DNA of 64,000 bases from positions 1 through 64,000 of the forward strand of contig NZ_BPQG01000008.1 of assembly GCF_022179125.1 (NCBI RefSeq), in the 5' to 3' direction. Within the stretch, counting starts at the first letter, position 1; each line of letters begins with the position of its first letter. Positions 54,872-63,516 of this stretch are shown here, piece after piece. This DNA is from Methylobacterium cerastii. Lineage in GTDB: Bacteria; Pseudomonadota; Alphaproteobacteria; Rhizobiales; Beijerinckiaceae. The notes under the pieces were generated by a model that was not told the DNA's origin, made no database searches, and saw only the letters and a list, made by a program, of their open reading frames with translations. The translations under genes were made by a program, and so were the position numbers.

Positions 54872-56062
54872 TCAACGGTCCACCTCGCCGAAGACGATGT
54901 CGAGCGTGCCGAGCACGCAGGACACGTCGGCGAGCAGGTGGCCGCGGCACATCCAGTCCATCGCCTGAAGGTGAGCGAATCCCGGAGCGCGAATCTTGCA
55001 GCGATACGGCTTGTTGGTGCCGTCGGAGACGAGGTAGACGCCGAACTCGCCCTTGGGCGCCTCGACGGCCGCGTAGACCTCCCCCTCGGGCACGTGGAAG
55101 CCTTCGGTGTAGAGCTTGAAGTGGTGGATGAGCGCTTCCATCGAGCGCTTCATCTTCCGGCGCGGCGGCGGCGCGAACTTGCCGTCGATCGAGGCGATCG
55201 GGCCCAGGCCCGCCGGCTCGCGCAGCTTGACGCAGCATTGCCGCATGATCTTCACGGATTCCCGCATCTCCTCCATGCGGATCACCTGGCGATCGTAGGT
55301 GTCGCCGTTCTTCCCCACGGGGATGTCGAACTCCATCTCCTCGTAGCACTCGTAGGGCTGCGACTTGCGAAGGTCCCACGGGATGCCCGAGCCGCGCACC
55401 ATCGGGCCGGAGAAGCCCCAGGCCATCGCCTCGTCCACCGAGACGATGCCGATGTCGACGTTGCGCTGCTTGAAGATGCGGTTGGACATGACGAGGTCAT
55501 CGAGGTCCTGGACCACCTGCAGGAACGGGTCGCAGAACGCCTCGATGTCGTCGATCAGCGCGGGCGGCAGGTCCTGGTGGACGCCGCCGGGGCGGAAGTA
55601 GTTGGCGTGGAGCCGGGCGCCCGAGGCCCGCTCGTAGAAGATCATCAGCTTCTCGCGCTCCTCGAAGCCCCAGAGCGGGGGCGTGAGGGCGCCGACGTCC
55701 ATCGCCTGCGTCGTGACGTTGAGCAGGTGCGAGAGCAGGCGGCCGATCTCGCAGAACAGGGTGCGGATGAGCTGCGCGCGCCGCGGCACCTCGATGCCGG
55801 CGAGCTTCTCGATCGCCAGGCAGAAGGCGTGCTCCTGGTTCATCGGCGAGACGTAGTCGAGCCGGTCGAAGTACGGCGTGGCCTGAAGGTAGGTCTTGTA
55901 CTCGATCAGCTTCTCGGTGCCGCGGTGGAGCAGGCCGATATGCGGGTCGACGCGCTCGACCACCTCGCCGTCGAGCTCCAGCACCAGGCGCAGCACGCCG
56001 TGCGCCGCCGGATGCTGCGGCCCGAAGTTGATCGCGAAGTTGCGGATATTATGCTCGGTCAT
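54872..56062 (-). CDS. nuoD: NADH-quinone oxidoreductase subunit D
   Basis: 396 residues, the 49-kDa subunit. [16 protein letters not shown] (quinone-binding HPxxH loop) opens it, followed by [15 protein letters not shown] and [27 protein letters not shown] at the C-terminus. Structurally a [NiFe]-hydrogenase large-subunit relative without metal, it forms the quinone site with NuoB and NuoH. ATG 56062, 15 bases after the nuoC stop. Confidence 0.97.
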   Translation of the reverse strand: MTEHNIRNFAINFGPQHPAAHGVLRLVLELDGEVVERVDPHIGLLHRGTEKLIEYKTYLQATPYFDRLDYVSPMNQEHAFCLAIEKLAGIEVPRRAQLIRTLFCEIGRLLSHLLNVTTQAMDVGALTPPLWGFEEREKLMIFYERASGARLHANYFRPGGVHQDLPPALIDDIEAFCDPFLQVVQDLDDLVMSNRIFKQRNVDIGIVSVDEAMAWGFSGPMVRGSGIPWDLRKSQPYECYEEMEFDIPVGKNGDTYDRQVIRMEEMRESVKIMRQCCVKLREPAGLGPIASIDGKFAPPPRRKMKRSMEALIHHFKLYTEGFHVPEGEVYAAVEAPKGEFGVYLVSDGTNKPYRCKIRAPGFAHLQAMDWMCRGHLLADVSCVLGTLDIVFGEVDR

Positions 56063-56077
56063 GGTGAGCCCTCCGCC

Positions 56078-56725
56078 TCAAGCCGTCTTCTTCTCGTCGC
56101 CCGGAAGCACGTATTCGGTGCCCTCCCACGGCGAGAGGAAGTCGAAGTTCCGGAATTCCTGCGTCAGCTTCACCGGCTCGTAGACCACGCGCGCCTCGTC
56201 CTGGTCGTAGCGGACCTCGACGAAGCCGGTGAGCGGGAAGTCCTTGCGCAGGGGGTGGCCCTCGAAGCCGTAATCGGTGAGCAGCCGGCGTAGGTCCGGG
56301 TGGCCCGAGAACAGGATGCCGTAGAGGTCGTAGGTCTCGCGCTCGTACCAGTTGGCCGCCGGGAACACCTCGATCACGGAGGGGACCGGCGTGACCTCGT
56401 CGGTGCGCACCTTCAACCGGATGCGGGAATTGTGGCGCAGGCTGAGCAGGTGGTAGACCACGTCGAAGCGCTGCGCGCGGCTCGGGTAGTCGGCGCCGCA
56501 GATGTCGATGAAGTTCCGGAAGGCGCAGGCCGGGTCGTCGCGCAGGAACGTCAGCGCGAACACGATGTCCGAGGCCTGGACCACCAGCGTCAGCTCGCCG
56601 AGCGCGATGGTGCGCTCGACCACCGCCGGGCCGAGCGCCCCGGCCACGTGGTCCGACAGCGCCTGCAGAGCCGCGTCGCCGGAGACGGGCTGGGTGTGGG
56701 CGAGGATCGAGATGCCGTTGGTCAT
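56078..56725 (-). CDS. nuoC: NADH-quinone oxidoreductase subunit C
   Basis: 215 residues, 30-kDa subunit. [21 protein letters not shown] and [49 protein letters not shown] are diagnostic. It is separate from nuoD, as usual in Alphaproteobacteria. ATG 56725, 9 bases after the nuoB stop. Confidence 0.97.
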   Translation of the reverse strand: MTNGISILAHTQPVSGDAALQALSDHVAGALGPAVVERTIALGELTLVVQASDIVFALTFLRDDPACAFRNFIDICGADYPSRAQRFDVVYHLLSLRHNSRIRLKVRTDEVTPVPSVIEVFPAANWYERETYDLYGILFSGHPDLRRLLTDYGFEGHPLRKDFPLTGFVEVRYDQDEARVVYEPVKLTQEFRNFDFLSPWEGTEYVLPGDEKKTA

Positions 56726-56734
56726 CGCCTGCCC

Positions 56735-57322
56735 TCAGCGCTCGATCGTGCCGGTACGGCGGATCTTCTTCTGCAGCAGCAGCACGCCGTAGAGCAGCGC
56801 TTCGGCCGTCGGCGGGCAGCCCGGCACGTAGATGTCCACCGGCACGACCCGGTCGCAGCCGCGGACCACCGAATACGAGTAGTGGTAGTAGCCGCCGCCG
56901 TTGGCGCAGGAGCCCATCGAGATCACGTAGCGCGGCTCCGGCATCTGGTCGTAGACCTTGCGCAAAGCCGGGGCCATCTTGTTGGTCAGCGTGCCCGCGA
57001 CGATCATCACGTCGGACTGGCGGGGCGAGCCGCGCGGGGCGAAGCCGAAGCGCTCGCAATCGTATCGCGGCATCGACATCTGCATCATCTCGACCGCGCA
57101 GCAGGCGAGCCCGAACGTCATCCACATCAGCGAGCCGGTGCGGGCCCAGTTGATCAGGTCGTCGGTGGAGGTGATCAGGAAGCCGCGGTCGGCGAGTTCC
57201 GCGCTGATCGTCAGGAAGGTCGGGTCGTCGGCACCGATCGGGCGGCCGGTGTTCGGATCGACGAGCCCCTTGGCCTGCGGCGCGATCGCCGGGGCGCGGG
57301 ACAGTTCGGGGGTGAAGGCCAT
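56735..57322 (-). CDS. nuoB: NADH-quinone oxidoreductase subunit B
   Basis: 195 residues. The N2 [4Fe-4S] ligands are the CC pair in [12 protein letters not shown], then [17 protein letters not shown] and [14 protein letters not shown]. It is the final electron carrier before quinone. ATG 57322; the preceding nuoA stops 39 bases upstream. Confidence 0.97.
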   Translation of the reverse strand: MAFTPELSRAPAIAPQAKGLVDPNTGRPIGADDPTFLTISAELADRGFLITSTDDLINWARTGSLMWMTFGLACCAVEMMQMSMPRYDCERFGFAPRGSPRQSDVMIVAGTLTNKMAPALRKVYDQMPEPRYVISMGSCANGGGYYHYSYSVVRGCDRVVPVDIYVPGCPPTAEALLYGVLLLQKKIRRTGTIER

Positions 57323-57361
57323 GGATGCCTCAGGAGCGGGCGGGCGGGGCGACGACGCGGA

Positions 57362-57727
57362 CTAGTCCCATTCGAGGGCGCCCTTGCGCCACTCGTAGAC
57401 GAAGCCGACGGTGAGGACCCCGAGGAAGGCCATCATCGACCACATGCCGAACCAGCCGAGATCCCCGAACGTGATGGCCCAGGGGAACAGGAAGGCGACT
57501 TCGAGGTCGAAGATGATGAACAAGATGGCGACGAGGTAGAACCGCACGTCGAACTTCATGCGGGCGTCGTCGAAGGCGTTGAAGCCGCACTCGTAGGCCG
57601 AGAGCTTCTCCGGGTCCGGGCTCGAATAGGCCACCAGGAACGGGGCCACCAGAAGAGCCGCCGCGATGAACAGCGACACGCCGAGGAACACGATGAGCGG
57701 CAGGTAATCCGCCAGGAGACCGGTCAT
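57362..57727 (-). CDS. nuoA: NADH-quinone oxidoreductase subunit A
   Basis: 121 residues, three transmembrane helices; [43 protein letters not shown] is the diagnostic Q-site loop with the conserved Cys. It is the first gene of the 14-gene operon, with AGAGGTGTC before the ATG. Confidence 0.97.
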   Translation of the reverse strand: MTGLLADYLPLIVFLGVSLFIAAALLVAPFLVAYSSPDPEKLSAYECGFNAFDDARMKFDVRFYLVAILFIIFDLEVAFLFPWAITFGDLGWFGMWSMMAFLGVLTVGFVYEWRKGALEWD

Positions 57728-58011
57728 GCGACACCTCTCACGCGCTGGACCGCGCCGCCCTGAACTTCACCGAACGGCGATATGGAATTGCTCCAATGCC
57801 AGAGTGCGCGCGGGCCGAGGCTTAGTCGAGCCGACCCGGTGAAACAAGCCGTTTGCGCGTCGCACAATCGCGGCCTGAGACAGAGAGGTGGCGCGATGTC
57901 AGGTCTTCGCCAACACGGCAGATCGGCGCAGCCCCCCAATAGACAGATCCGGTTCGGCGACCGGAGAATCGGGGTCTGCGGACAATCGCGTCTCGCGTGG
58001 CAAGGTCACGC
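57728..58011. other. Upstream region of the complex I operon
   Basis: A stretch without genes between nuoA (leftward) and the tRNA-Asp promoter (rightward). On the minus strand, the segment GGAGCAATTCCATATCGCC about 60 bases before nuoA is less GC-rich and is a candidate promoter, but no confident -35/-10 pair could be assigned. The operon promoter and any regulators must lie here. Confidence 0.5.
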
Positions 58012-58040
58012 TTGACACTCCCTGCCCCCCCACCTAAACC
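58012..58040 (+). promoter_or_regulatory. Predicted promoter for tRNA-Asp
   Basis: TTGACA at 58012-58017, a 17-base spacer, and TAAACC at 58035-58040, with the tRNA beginning 47 bases later. The -35 is consensus, and the -10 is weak. Confidence 0.55.
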
Positions 58041-58086
58041 CCCGCTCGTCGCCGAGGCCCACCGGGCTGTCGAGCGGATACGCCGT

Positions 58087-58163
58087 GCGGGCGTAGCTCA
58101 GTTGGTTAGAGTGCCGGCCTGTCACGCCGGAGGTCGCGGGTTCGAGTCCCGTCGCCCGCGCCA
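58087..58163 (+). tRNA. tRNA-Asp (GTC)
   Basis: 77 bases. The acceptor stem GCGGGCG pairs with CGCCCGC, the anticodon loop CTGTCAC gives GTC (Asp), and GGTTCGAGTCC is the T arm; the encoded CCA tail is at 58161-58163. The D arm has AGCTCAGTTGGTTAGAGT. All canonical features agree. Confidence 0.97.
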
Positions 58164-58236
58164 CGTACCTTCCCGATCACATTAGTCGAACCAGCCCTCC
58201 GGCCCGACGCCGTCGAGGGCTTCTTGCGTTGGGCCC

Positions 58237-59604
58237 TCAGCCCGGCAGGACGAGGGTCGCGCGCAGACCGCCGAGGTCGGACCGGTCGAGGGTCAGGCCG
58301 CCGCCGTAGAGTTCGGCCAGCTCCAGGGTGATCGACAGGCCGAATCCGTTGCCCGGCACGGTCTCGTCGAGGCGCTGCCCGCGCCGCAGGACCGAGGTCG
58401 CCGCCGTCGGATCGAGGCCCATCCCGTCGTCCTCGACGCCAATCGCCACCGCGCCGTCCTGCATCGCCGCCGAGACCCGGACCTCGCCGCGGCACCATTG
58501 GCAGGCGTTGTCCATCAGGTTCCCGAGCATCTCGTCGAGGTCCTGCGCCTCGCAGCTGACAGTCAGCCCTTCGGCGATCTCCGTTCGGACGCGCACGCCC
58601 TTGGCGGCATGCAGGCGGCCGAGGGTCGCGGCGAGATCCTGGATAGGGCTCGCCAAGCCGATCCGCCCACGGGCCGTGCCTTCGAGCGCCGCCGCGCGGG
58701 CGCGGCGCAGGTGATGGCGGACCTGCCGGTCCATCGACCCGACGAGGCCGCGCAAGGTGCCGTCGGCATCGCGCCCTGGGTCGGCGAGCGCCAGGGTCAG
58801 GGTGGCGAGCGGCGTCTTGAGGCCGTGGGCGAGGTTCGAGACATGCGTGCGCGCACGCGCGAGGTTGGCGGCGTTCTGGTCGAGGAGCCCGTTCAGTTCG
58901 GCGACCAGCGGCCGGATTTCGGCCGGCTGCGCGACCGGCACCCGCTCGCGCCGCCCGGCGCGGACGTCGGCGAGGTCCGCGCGCAGGCGCTGCAGCGGCG
59001 CGAGGCCCAGGCGCACCTGCGCCAGCACCCCGCCGACGAGGCAGAGGCCGAGCACCGCGAGCGCCAGCGCCAGCGTGGTCAGGGCCTCGCGCAGCGGCCC
59101 GCGCAACGCCGCCGCGGGCGCCGAGGCGGCGATGGTCGTCGGCGCGGCCCCGTCCTCGGCGGGCAGCGTCAGGACTCGCAGGACGAGGCCGCGCCCGTGC
59201 GCGTCGGTCGCGTCGGCGGGCTGCGGCCGGTCCGAGCCCTCGTCGGGACGGGGGGCCGCCGGCACGGGCAGCGCCTCGCGTCCGAGCGAGGCGGAGCGCA
59301 GCAGCGTCCCGCCGCGCCGCACCTGCCAGGCCCAGCCCGAGCCCTCGCGGTCGAAGGGCGGCGCGTCGAAGTCGCGGGACAGGCGCGGACCGTCCGGCCC
59401 CTGCTCAAGCCCGGAACGGATCGCCACGATCTGCGCATCGAGCCGTCCGTCGATCTGCCCGCGGACGAACCGATGGAGGATGAAGCCGATCGCGACGCCC
59501 GCGACCACGAGCGCGACGGTGATGAAAACGAGGGCTACCGCGAGGAGGCGGCGCGCGAGGGAACCGGTGGGGCCTGCGCCGTCGGCGGCGGATGCGCGGG
59601 CCAT
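58237..59604 (-). CDS. Sensor histidine kinase
   Basis: 455 residues from ATG 59604. Two transmembrane helices (LLAVALVFITVALVVAGVAIGFI near residue 20 and LTTLALALAVLGLCLVGG near residue 180) bound a sensor domain. HAMP-like region, then H-box NLAHGLKTPLATL with the phosphorylated His, N-box NLMDNACQWC, G1 VEDDGMGL and G2 GNGFGLSIT. The start overlaps the response-regulator stop by one base (TGATG), so they are coupled. The signal is unknown. Confidence 0.92.
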   Translation of the reverse strand: MARASAADGAGPTGSLARRLLAVALVFITVALVVAGVAIGFILHRFVRGQIDGRLDAQIVAIRSGLEQGPDGPRLSRDFDAPPFDREGSGWAWQVRRGGTLLRSASLGREALPVPAAPRPDEGSDRPQPADATDAHGRGLVLRVLTLPAEDGAAPTTIAASAPAAALRGPLREALTTLALALAVLGLCLVGGVLAQVRLGLAPLQRLRADLADVRAGRRERVPVAQPAEIRPLVAELNGLLDQNAANLARARTHVSNLAHGLKTPLATLTLALADPGRDADGTLRGLVGSMDRQVRHHLRRARAAALEGTARGRIGLASPIQDLAATLGRLHAAKGVRVRTEIAEGLTVSCEAQDLDEMLGNLMDNACQWCRGEVRVSAAMQDGAVAIGVEDDGMGLDPTAATSVLRRGQRLDETVPGNGFGLSITLELAELYGGGLTLDRSDLGGLRATLVLPG

Positions 59605-60269
59605 CAGGCGGCGTCCGCGTGCAGGCGCCAGCCGTGGCCGCGCACCGCCTCGATCTGCGCCGGCGCGATCTTGCGGCGCAGGCGCGTGATGATGACCTCG
59701 ACCGAGTTCGAATCGACGTCGGCGTCGCCGTCGTAGACCCGCTCGATCAGCTGCGAGCGGGGCACCACCGCGTCCTTGCGCAGCATCAGGCAGGAGAGCA
59801 CCCGCCATTCGAGGCCGGTGAGCTTCAGGGGCAGCCCGTCGCGCTCGAAGGCACCGAGGCCGGGATCGAAGCTCAACGGCCCGCACACGAGCCGGCTCGC
59901 GCCGCTGGCCTGGGAGCGCCGCACCAGCGCCCGCAGGCGGATCACCAGCTCTTCGGTGCGGAACGGCTTGACCAGGTAGTCGTCGGCGCCGGCCTTGAAG
60001 CCCGCGACCTTGTCGCTCCAGCCGTCACGCGCTGTGAGGATCAGGACCGGGAGGGTGCGTCCGCCCGCACGCCAGGCCTGCAGCACCGAGACGCCGTCGC
60101 ACTTGGGCAGGCCGAGGTCGAGCACCACCGCGTCGTAATCCTCGGTCTCGCCCAGATGCTGCGCGTCCTCGCCGTCGCGCGCGTGGTCGAGGGCGAAGTT
60201 TTCCGCGCGCAGCGCCTTCGCGATCTCGGCGCCGAGCGCCGCATCGTCCTCGACCAGCAGGACCTTCAT
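59604..60269 (-). CDS. OmpR/PhoB-family response regulator
   Basis: 221 residues. Receiver residues: acidic cluster VEDD (7-9), phosphoacceptor D51 (VVLDLGLP), Thr in LILTA (about 79) and K101 (YLVKPF). The winged helix has LTGLEWRVLSCLMLRKDAVVPRSQLIERVY and the recognition helix SNSVEVIITRLRRKIAPAQ. Resembles PhoP/QseB-type regulators. Transcribed divergently from the secreted protein gene at 60416, whose upstream region contains palindromes that may be its binding sites. Confidence 0.94.
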   Translation of the reverse strand: MKVLLVEDDAALGAEIAKALRAENFALDHARDGEDAQHLGETEDYDAVVLDLGLPKCDGVSVLQAWRAGGRTLPVLILTARDGWSDKVAGFKAGADDYLVKPFRTEELVIRLRALVRRSQASGASRLVCGPLSFDPGLGAFERDGLPLKLTGLEWRVLSCLMLRKDAVVPRSQLIERVYDGDADVDSNSVEVIITRLRRKIAPAQIEAVRGHGWRLHADAA

Positions 60270-60312
60270 GGATCTTCGAACCTCTCGGGGACGGGCGCCG
60301 GGGTTAGGCCGG

Positions 60313-60345
60313 CCGGTTTAACCGGAGCTGAACCGCGCGGTTCAG
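60313..60345. promoter_or_regulatory. Palindromic sites in the divergent TCS/60416 promoter region
   Basis: CCGGTTTAACCGG (60313-60325, inverted repeat around one base) is followed by a perfect 18-base palindrome, CTGAACCGC and its complement (60328-60345). Direct hexamer-like repeats TTTAAC and CTGAAC are 11 bases apart, the period expected for OmpR-family dimers. It is a likely operator of the neighbouring regulator. Confidence 0.5.
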
Positions 60346-60415
60346 GGTGGATTGGCGGCCCTCTCCTAGAACGCCGTCAACCCGAAAGGGCCCACCCGAA
60401 CAGGACACGATCATC

Positions 60416-61087
60416 ATGAGCAACGAACAGGTCATCGACGGCACCGCCACCGAAATCCCCCAGGCTGCCGCTTCGAAGCCGCCAGTCCGCCGCCTGCCCC
60501 GCCGCACCCTCGTCGTCGGCGCCATCGCCGCGCCGCTGGCGCTGGGCGCCGTCGGCCTCTCCCTGGCGCAGAACGGCGCCCCTTCGACCACGCCCATCGC
60601 CCCGGTGGCGATCTCCGCCCTGGTGCCGTCGGGCGGCATCGCCGCCAAGGGCGAGGTCGCCGAGATCTTCGGCAACAAGTTCGTGCTGCAGGACGGCACC
60701 GGGCGGGCGCTGGTCGAGACTGGGCGCCGGGGCGAAGGCGGCACGCTGGTCGCCAAGGGCGAGACCGTCACCGTGCAGGGGCGCTTCGAGAACGGGTTCC
60801 TGCACGCGGCGGTGCTGACCCACGGCGACGGCAACCGGGTGCTGCTCGGCCCGGCCGGCGGCCAGCCCCCCGGCACCCTCGACTGGGCGAAGGACAAAGT
60901 CGGGCTCGGGGCCAACCCCGACGTGCCGGCGCTGACCGCCTCGGTGCAGGCGGCCGGCTACTCGGACGTGCGCGTCACCGGCCGCGGCCCGCGCCACCTC
61001 GAGGTCGCCGCCAAGGGCCAGGACGGGCGCGAGCGCGCGCTGCACGTCGGCTTCGACGGCCAGATCCGCGAGATGCGGGCGTTCTGA
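60416..61087 (+). CDS. Secreted OB-fold/PepSY-like protein divergent from the TCS
   Basis: 223 residues. The N-terminus has a twin-arginine-like or plain anchor: VRRLPRRTLVVGAIAAPLAL, then GAVGLSLAQ. The middle looks like a BOF/DUF5666-type OB fold (GEVAEIFGNKFVLQDGTGRALVETG, KGETVTVQGRFENGFLHA), and the C-terminus is PepSY-like (ASVQAAGYSDVRVTGRGPRHLEVAAKGQDGRERALHVGFDGQI). Such proteins are typical targets of PhoP/QseB-like systems and respond to envelope or metal stress. The fold assignment is inferred. Confidence 0.7.
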   Translation: MSNEQVIDGTATEIPQAAASKPPVRRLPRRTLVVGAIAAPLALGAVGLSLAQNGAPSTTPIAPVAISALVPSGGIAAKGEVAEIFGNKFVLQDGTGRALVETGRRGEGGTLVAKGETVTVQGRFENGFLHAAVLTHGDGNRVLLGPAGGQPPGTLDWAKDKVGLGANPDVPALTASVQAAGYSDVRVTGRGPRHLEVAAKGQDGRERALHVGFDGQIREMRAF

Positions 61088-61205
61088 GCCGACGCCCCCG
61101 GGGTCGGCGCGGCACGATCCTCGCCTGGATCGGTGGGGTGCGATGCAACCGATCCCGGCCTGCCGCGTCATGGCGAGAGACAGACCACGAAGGAGCCTGC
61201 CCCGG

Positions 61206-61259
61206 ATGGAGCCCATGAAGCCGATGGAACCGATGAAGCCGATGGAACCGATGAAGCCG
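61206..61259. repeat. Three 18-bp tandem repeats
   Basis: Three near-identical 18-base units of form ATGGAACCGATGAAGCCG encode MEPMKP repeats at the start of the hypothetical protein at 61206. The first unit has two base changes. Confidence 0.9.
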
Positions 61260-61514
61260 ATGAAGGGCATGGAGCCCTGGTGGCCGGAGGACCTCGGCAA
61301 GCCCTCGACCAGCGGGTCGCAGAACGGGATGAAGTACGCCTTCTTCCCCGAGAAGCACCGCCTGCTGATCGAGCAGGACGGCAAGACCACCACCTACGAC
61401 AGCGGCGACCACAAGATCGGCGGCGTCTCGCAGCAGGACGGCGGCAGCAAGTCTCTGACCTTCACCAGCCAGAACGGCGACGTGGACCTCGGCTCGCTGA
61501 AGCAAGTCGACTGA
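61206..61514 (+). CDS. MEPMKP-repeat hypothetical protein
   Basis: 102 residues from ATG 61206 (AAGGAG about 11 bases upstream). The N-terminus is a tandem repeat (MEPMKP three times, then MKGMEPWW); the rest, WWPEDLGKPSTSGSQNGMKYAFFPEKHRLLIEQDGKTTTYDSG, looks like a folded domain, ending SLTFTSQNGDVDLGSLKQVD. No known family. It follows the secreted protein by 118 bases. Confidence 0.7.
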   Translation: MEPMKPMEPMKPMEPMKPMKGMEPWWPEDLGKPSTSGSQNGMKYAFFPEKHRLLIEQDGKTTTYDSGDHKIGGVSQQDGGSKSLTFTSQNGDVDLGSLKQVD

Positions 61515-61640
61515 AGGCCTGACGGGGCGGGCAGGGCTTCGCGGCCGCGCCCGCCCGCGTGGACAGCATGGCGCCGGGCCTCTATGCGCTCGGCCCACAT
61601 GAGAGAGCGCTTCACAGAGAGATCCGCGCCGGGCGCCCTT

Positions 61641-61665
61641 CCCTCCCTCCCCCGCAGGGGGGGAA
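61641..61665. terminator. GC hairpin with A-tract before the flippase
   Basis: CCCTCCCTCCCCC with GGGGGGGA around GCA, followed by AAAA, in the 188-base gap between the MEPMKP gene and the flippase. It is of the CCCTC/GAGGG palindrome family. It could attenuate transcription; the following run is A rather than T on the plus strand, so it would serve better leftward. Confidence 0.4.
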
Positions 61666-61702
61666 AAGAGCGTTGTGTTGTGCCGATCCCGAGGACGCAC
61701 CC

Positions 61703-63454
61703 TTGCGCGCGCTGATCGACCTCGTCCGCGCCATGCGGGCGCGCGACCGGCGGCGGTTGGCGCTGATCGCACTCGGCCTCACCGGCGCGGGCCTGCTCGA
61801 AGTGGTCGGCGTCGCCTCGGTGATCCCGTTCCTTACGCTTGTCGGCGATCCCGCGGCCGCCACCCGCCTGCCCTACCTCGCCCACATCCGCGATACGCTG
61901 GGGCTGGCCGACGACCGCAGCTTCCTCATCGCCGCGGGTCTGGCGGCGCTGCTCGCGATCCTCGTCACCGCCGTGGTCAACGCCGCGCTGACCTACGCCC
62001 AGCTCCTGTTCACGCATCTCACCGGCTACGGCTTCGCCCGGCGTCTGCTGTTCCGCTACCTCGCGCGTGAACGCTTGTTCTTCACGCAGGGGAACAGCGC
62101 GGAGCTCGCCAAGAACGTGCTTTCGGAGACCGACCGGCTGGTCATCGGCGTGCTGACGCCGGCGACCGTCATCGCGTCCCGCGCGATCTCGGCGCTCGCC
62201 GTCATCGCCTTCCTGCTGGTCTACGCGCCGCGCCTCGCGCTGATCCTCGGCGGCGGCTTCGGCGGGCTCTACGTCGGCATCTACCTGGTGATGCGTGCGC
62301 GCCTCGCCTCGCTCGGCGCGCGCTCGGTCGGCGACAACGCGCAGCGCTACCGCGTGGTGCAGGAGACGCTGGGCGCGCTCACCGAACTCAAGCTCTACGG
62401 CCGGGCGGAGACCTTCGCCGGCAAGTTCGACACCCCCGCCCGCGCCTACGCGAAGGCCACCGCCGAGAGTCTGCTGACCGGGCAGATGCCGCGCTTCGTC
62501 ATCGAGGCGCTGGCCTTCGGCGGCGTCATCGTGGTGGTTCTGTTCGCGCTGGCCCAGGGGCTCGACACCGCCGGCATCCTGCCGCTGCTCGGGCTGTTCG
62601 CCTTCGCCGGATACCGGATGCTGCCGGCCTTCCAGAACATCTTCAACTCGCTGGCGCTGCTGCGCTTCTACCTGCCGGCGGTGCGCGTCATCGTCGACGA
62701 CCTCGCCGGCGAGACCGAGAGCCCGCCGCGGACTCTCGCCCGGCTGCCGTTCTGCGACGCGATCCGCCTGGAGGGCGTCGGCTTCGCCTACGCGCCCGGC
62801 CGGCCGGCGCTGGCCGAGGTGAGCCTGACGATCCGGGCCAACACCACCGTCGGCCTCGTCGGGCGCACCGGATCGGGCAAGTCGACCCTCGTCGGCCTCG
62901 TCCTCGGCATCCTGACACCGGATGCGGGCCGCATCACCGTCGACGGCACGCCCCTCGACGCGGACACCCTGCCCGCCTGGCAGAACCGGATCGGCTACGT
63001 GCCGCAGGACGTCTTTCTCGTGGACGGGACGGTGGCCGAGAACATCGCGCTGGGCCTCGAGCCGGTGGACCGCGCGGCGGCGGAGCGCGCGGCGCGGCTG
63101 GCCGGCGCGCACGACTTCGTCGCGGCCCTGCCCGAGGGCTACGACGCCCGCGTCGGCGAGCGCGGCGCGCGCCTCTCCGGCGGGCAGCGCCAGCGCATCG
63201 GCATCGCCCGGGCGCTCTACCACGACCCCGACGTGATCGTGTTCGACGAGGCGACCTCGGCGCTGGACGGCGAGACCGAGGGCGCGGTGATGGCCGCGCT
63301 GAACGCGCTGGCCGGCCAGCGCACGCTGATCATGATCGCCCACCGCCTCACCAGCCTGGAGGCCGCCGACACGGTCCACGTGTTGGAGGACGGCCGCCTC
63401 GTCGCCTCCGGCCCGCTTCATGCGGTGACCCAGCACCTCGGGGCGGCGGCGTGA
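61703..63454 (+). CDS. PglK-like ABC flippase (fused permease-ATPase)
   Basis: 583 residues from TTG 61703 (GAGGA about 9 bases upstream); ATG 61733 is an alternative and the longer ATG frame from 61559 has an uncharacteristic N-terminus. The transmembrane half has LTGAGLLEVVGVASVIPFLTL, VLSETDRLVIGVLTPATVIASRAI and VLFALAQGL; the ATPase has Walker A VGRTGSGKSTLVG, signature LSGGQRQRIGIARAL, Walker B VIVFDEATSALD and switch AHRLTSLEAAD. Its N-terminal form resembles PglK, which flips undecaprenyl-linked oligosaccharides. The substrate is not certain. Confidence 0.85.
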   Translation: MRALIDLVRAMRARDRRRLALIALGLTGAGLLEVVGVASVIPFLTLVGDPAAATRLPYLAHIRDTLGLADDRSFLIAAGLAALLAILVTAVVNAALTYAQLLFTHLTGYGFARRLLFRYLARERLFFTQGNSAELAKNVLSETDRLVIGVLTPATVIASRAISALAVIAFLLVYAPRLALILGGGFGGLYVGIYLVMRARLASLGARSVGDNAQRYRVVQETLGALTELKLYGRAETFAGKFDTPARAYAKATAESLLTGQMPRFVIEALAFGGVIVVVLFALAQGLDTAGILPLLGLFAFAGYRMLPAFQNIFNSLALLRFYLPAVRVIVDDLAGETESPPRTLARLPFCDAIRLEGVGFAYAPGRPALAEVSLTIRANTTVGLVGRTGSGKSTLVGLVLGILTPDAGRITVDGTPLDADTLPAWQNRIGYVPQDVFLVDGTVAENIALGLEPVDRAAAERAARLAGAHDFVAALPEGYDARVGERGARLSGGQRQRIGIARALYHDPDVIVFDEATSALDGETEGAVMAALNALAGQRTLIMIAHRLTSLEAADTVHVLEDGRLVASGPLHAVTQHLGAAA

Positions 63455-63516
63455 TCCGCGTGCTGGAAGGCCATTTCCGCCAGGGTGACATAGCCACGAC
63501 CTCGGAGATCACATCC

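Noticed and set aside
61559-61702. Longer N-terminus for the flippase from an upstream ATG
   Set aside because: The added 48 residues are Arg/Pro-rich, cover a GC hairpin and are unlike PglK N-termini.
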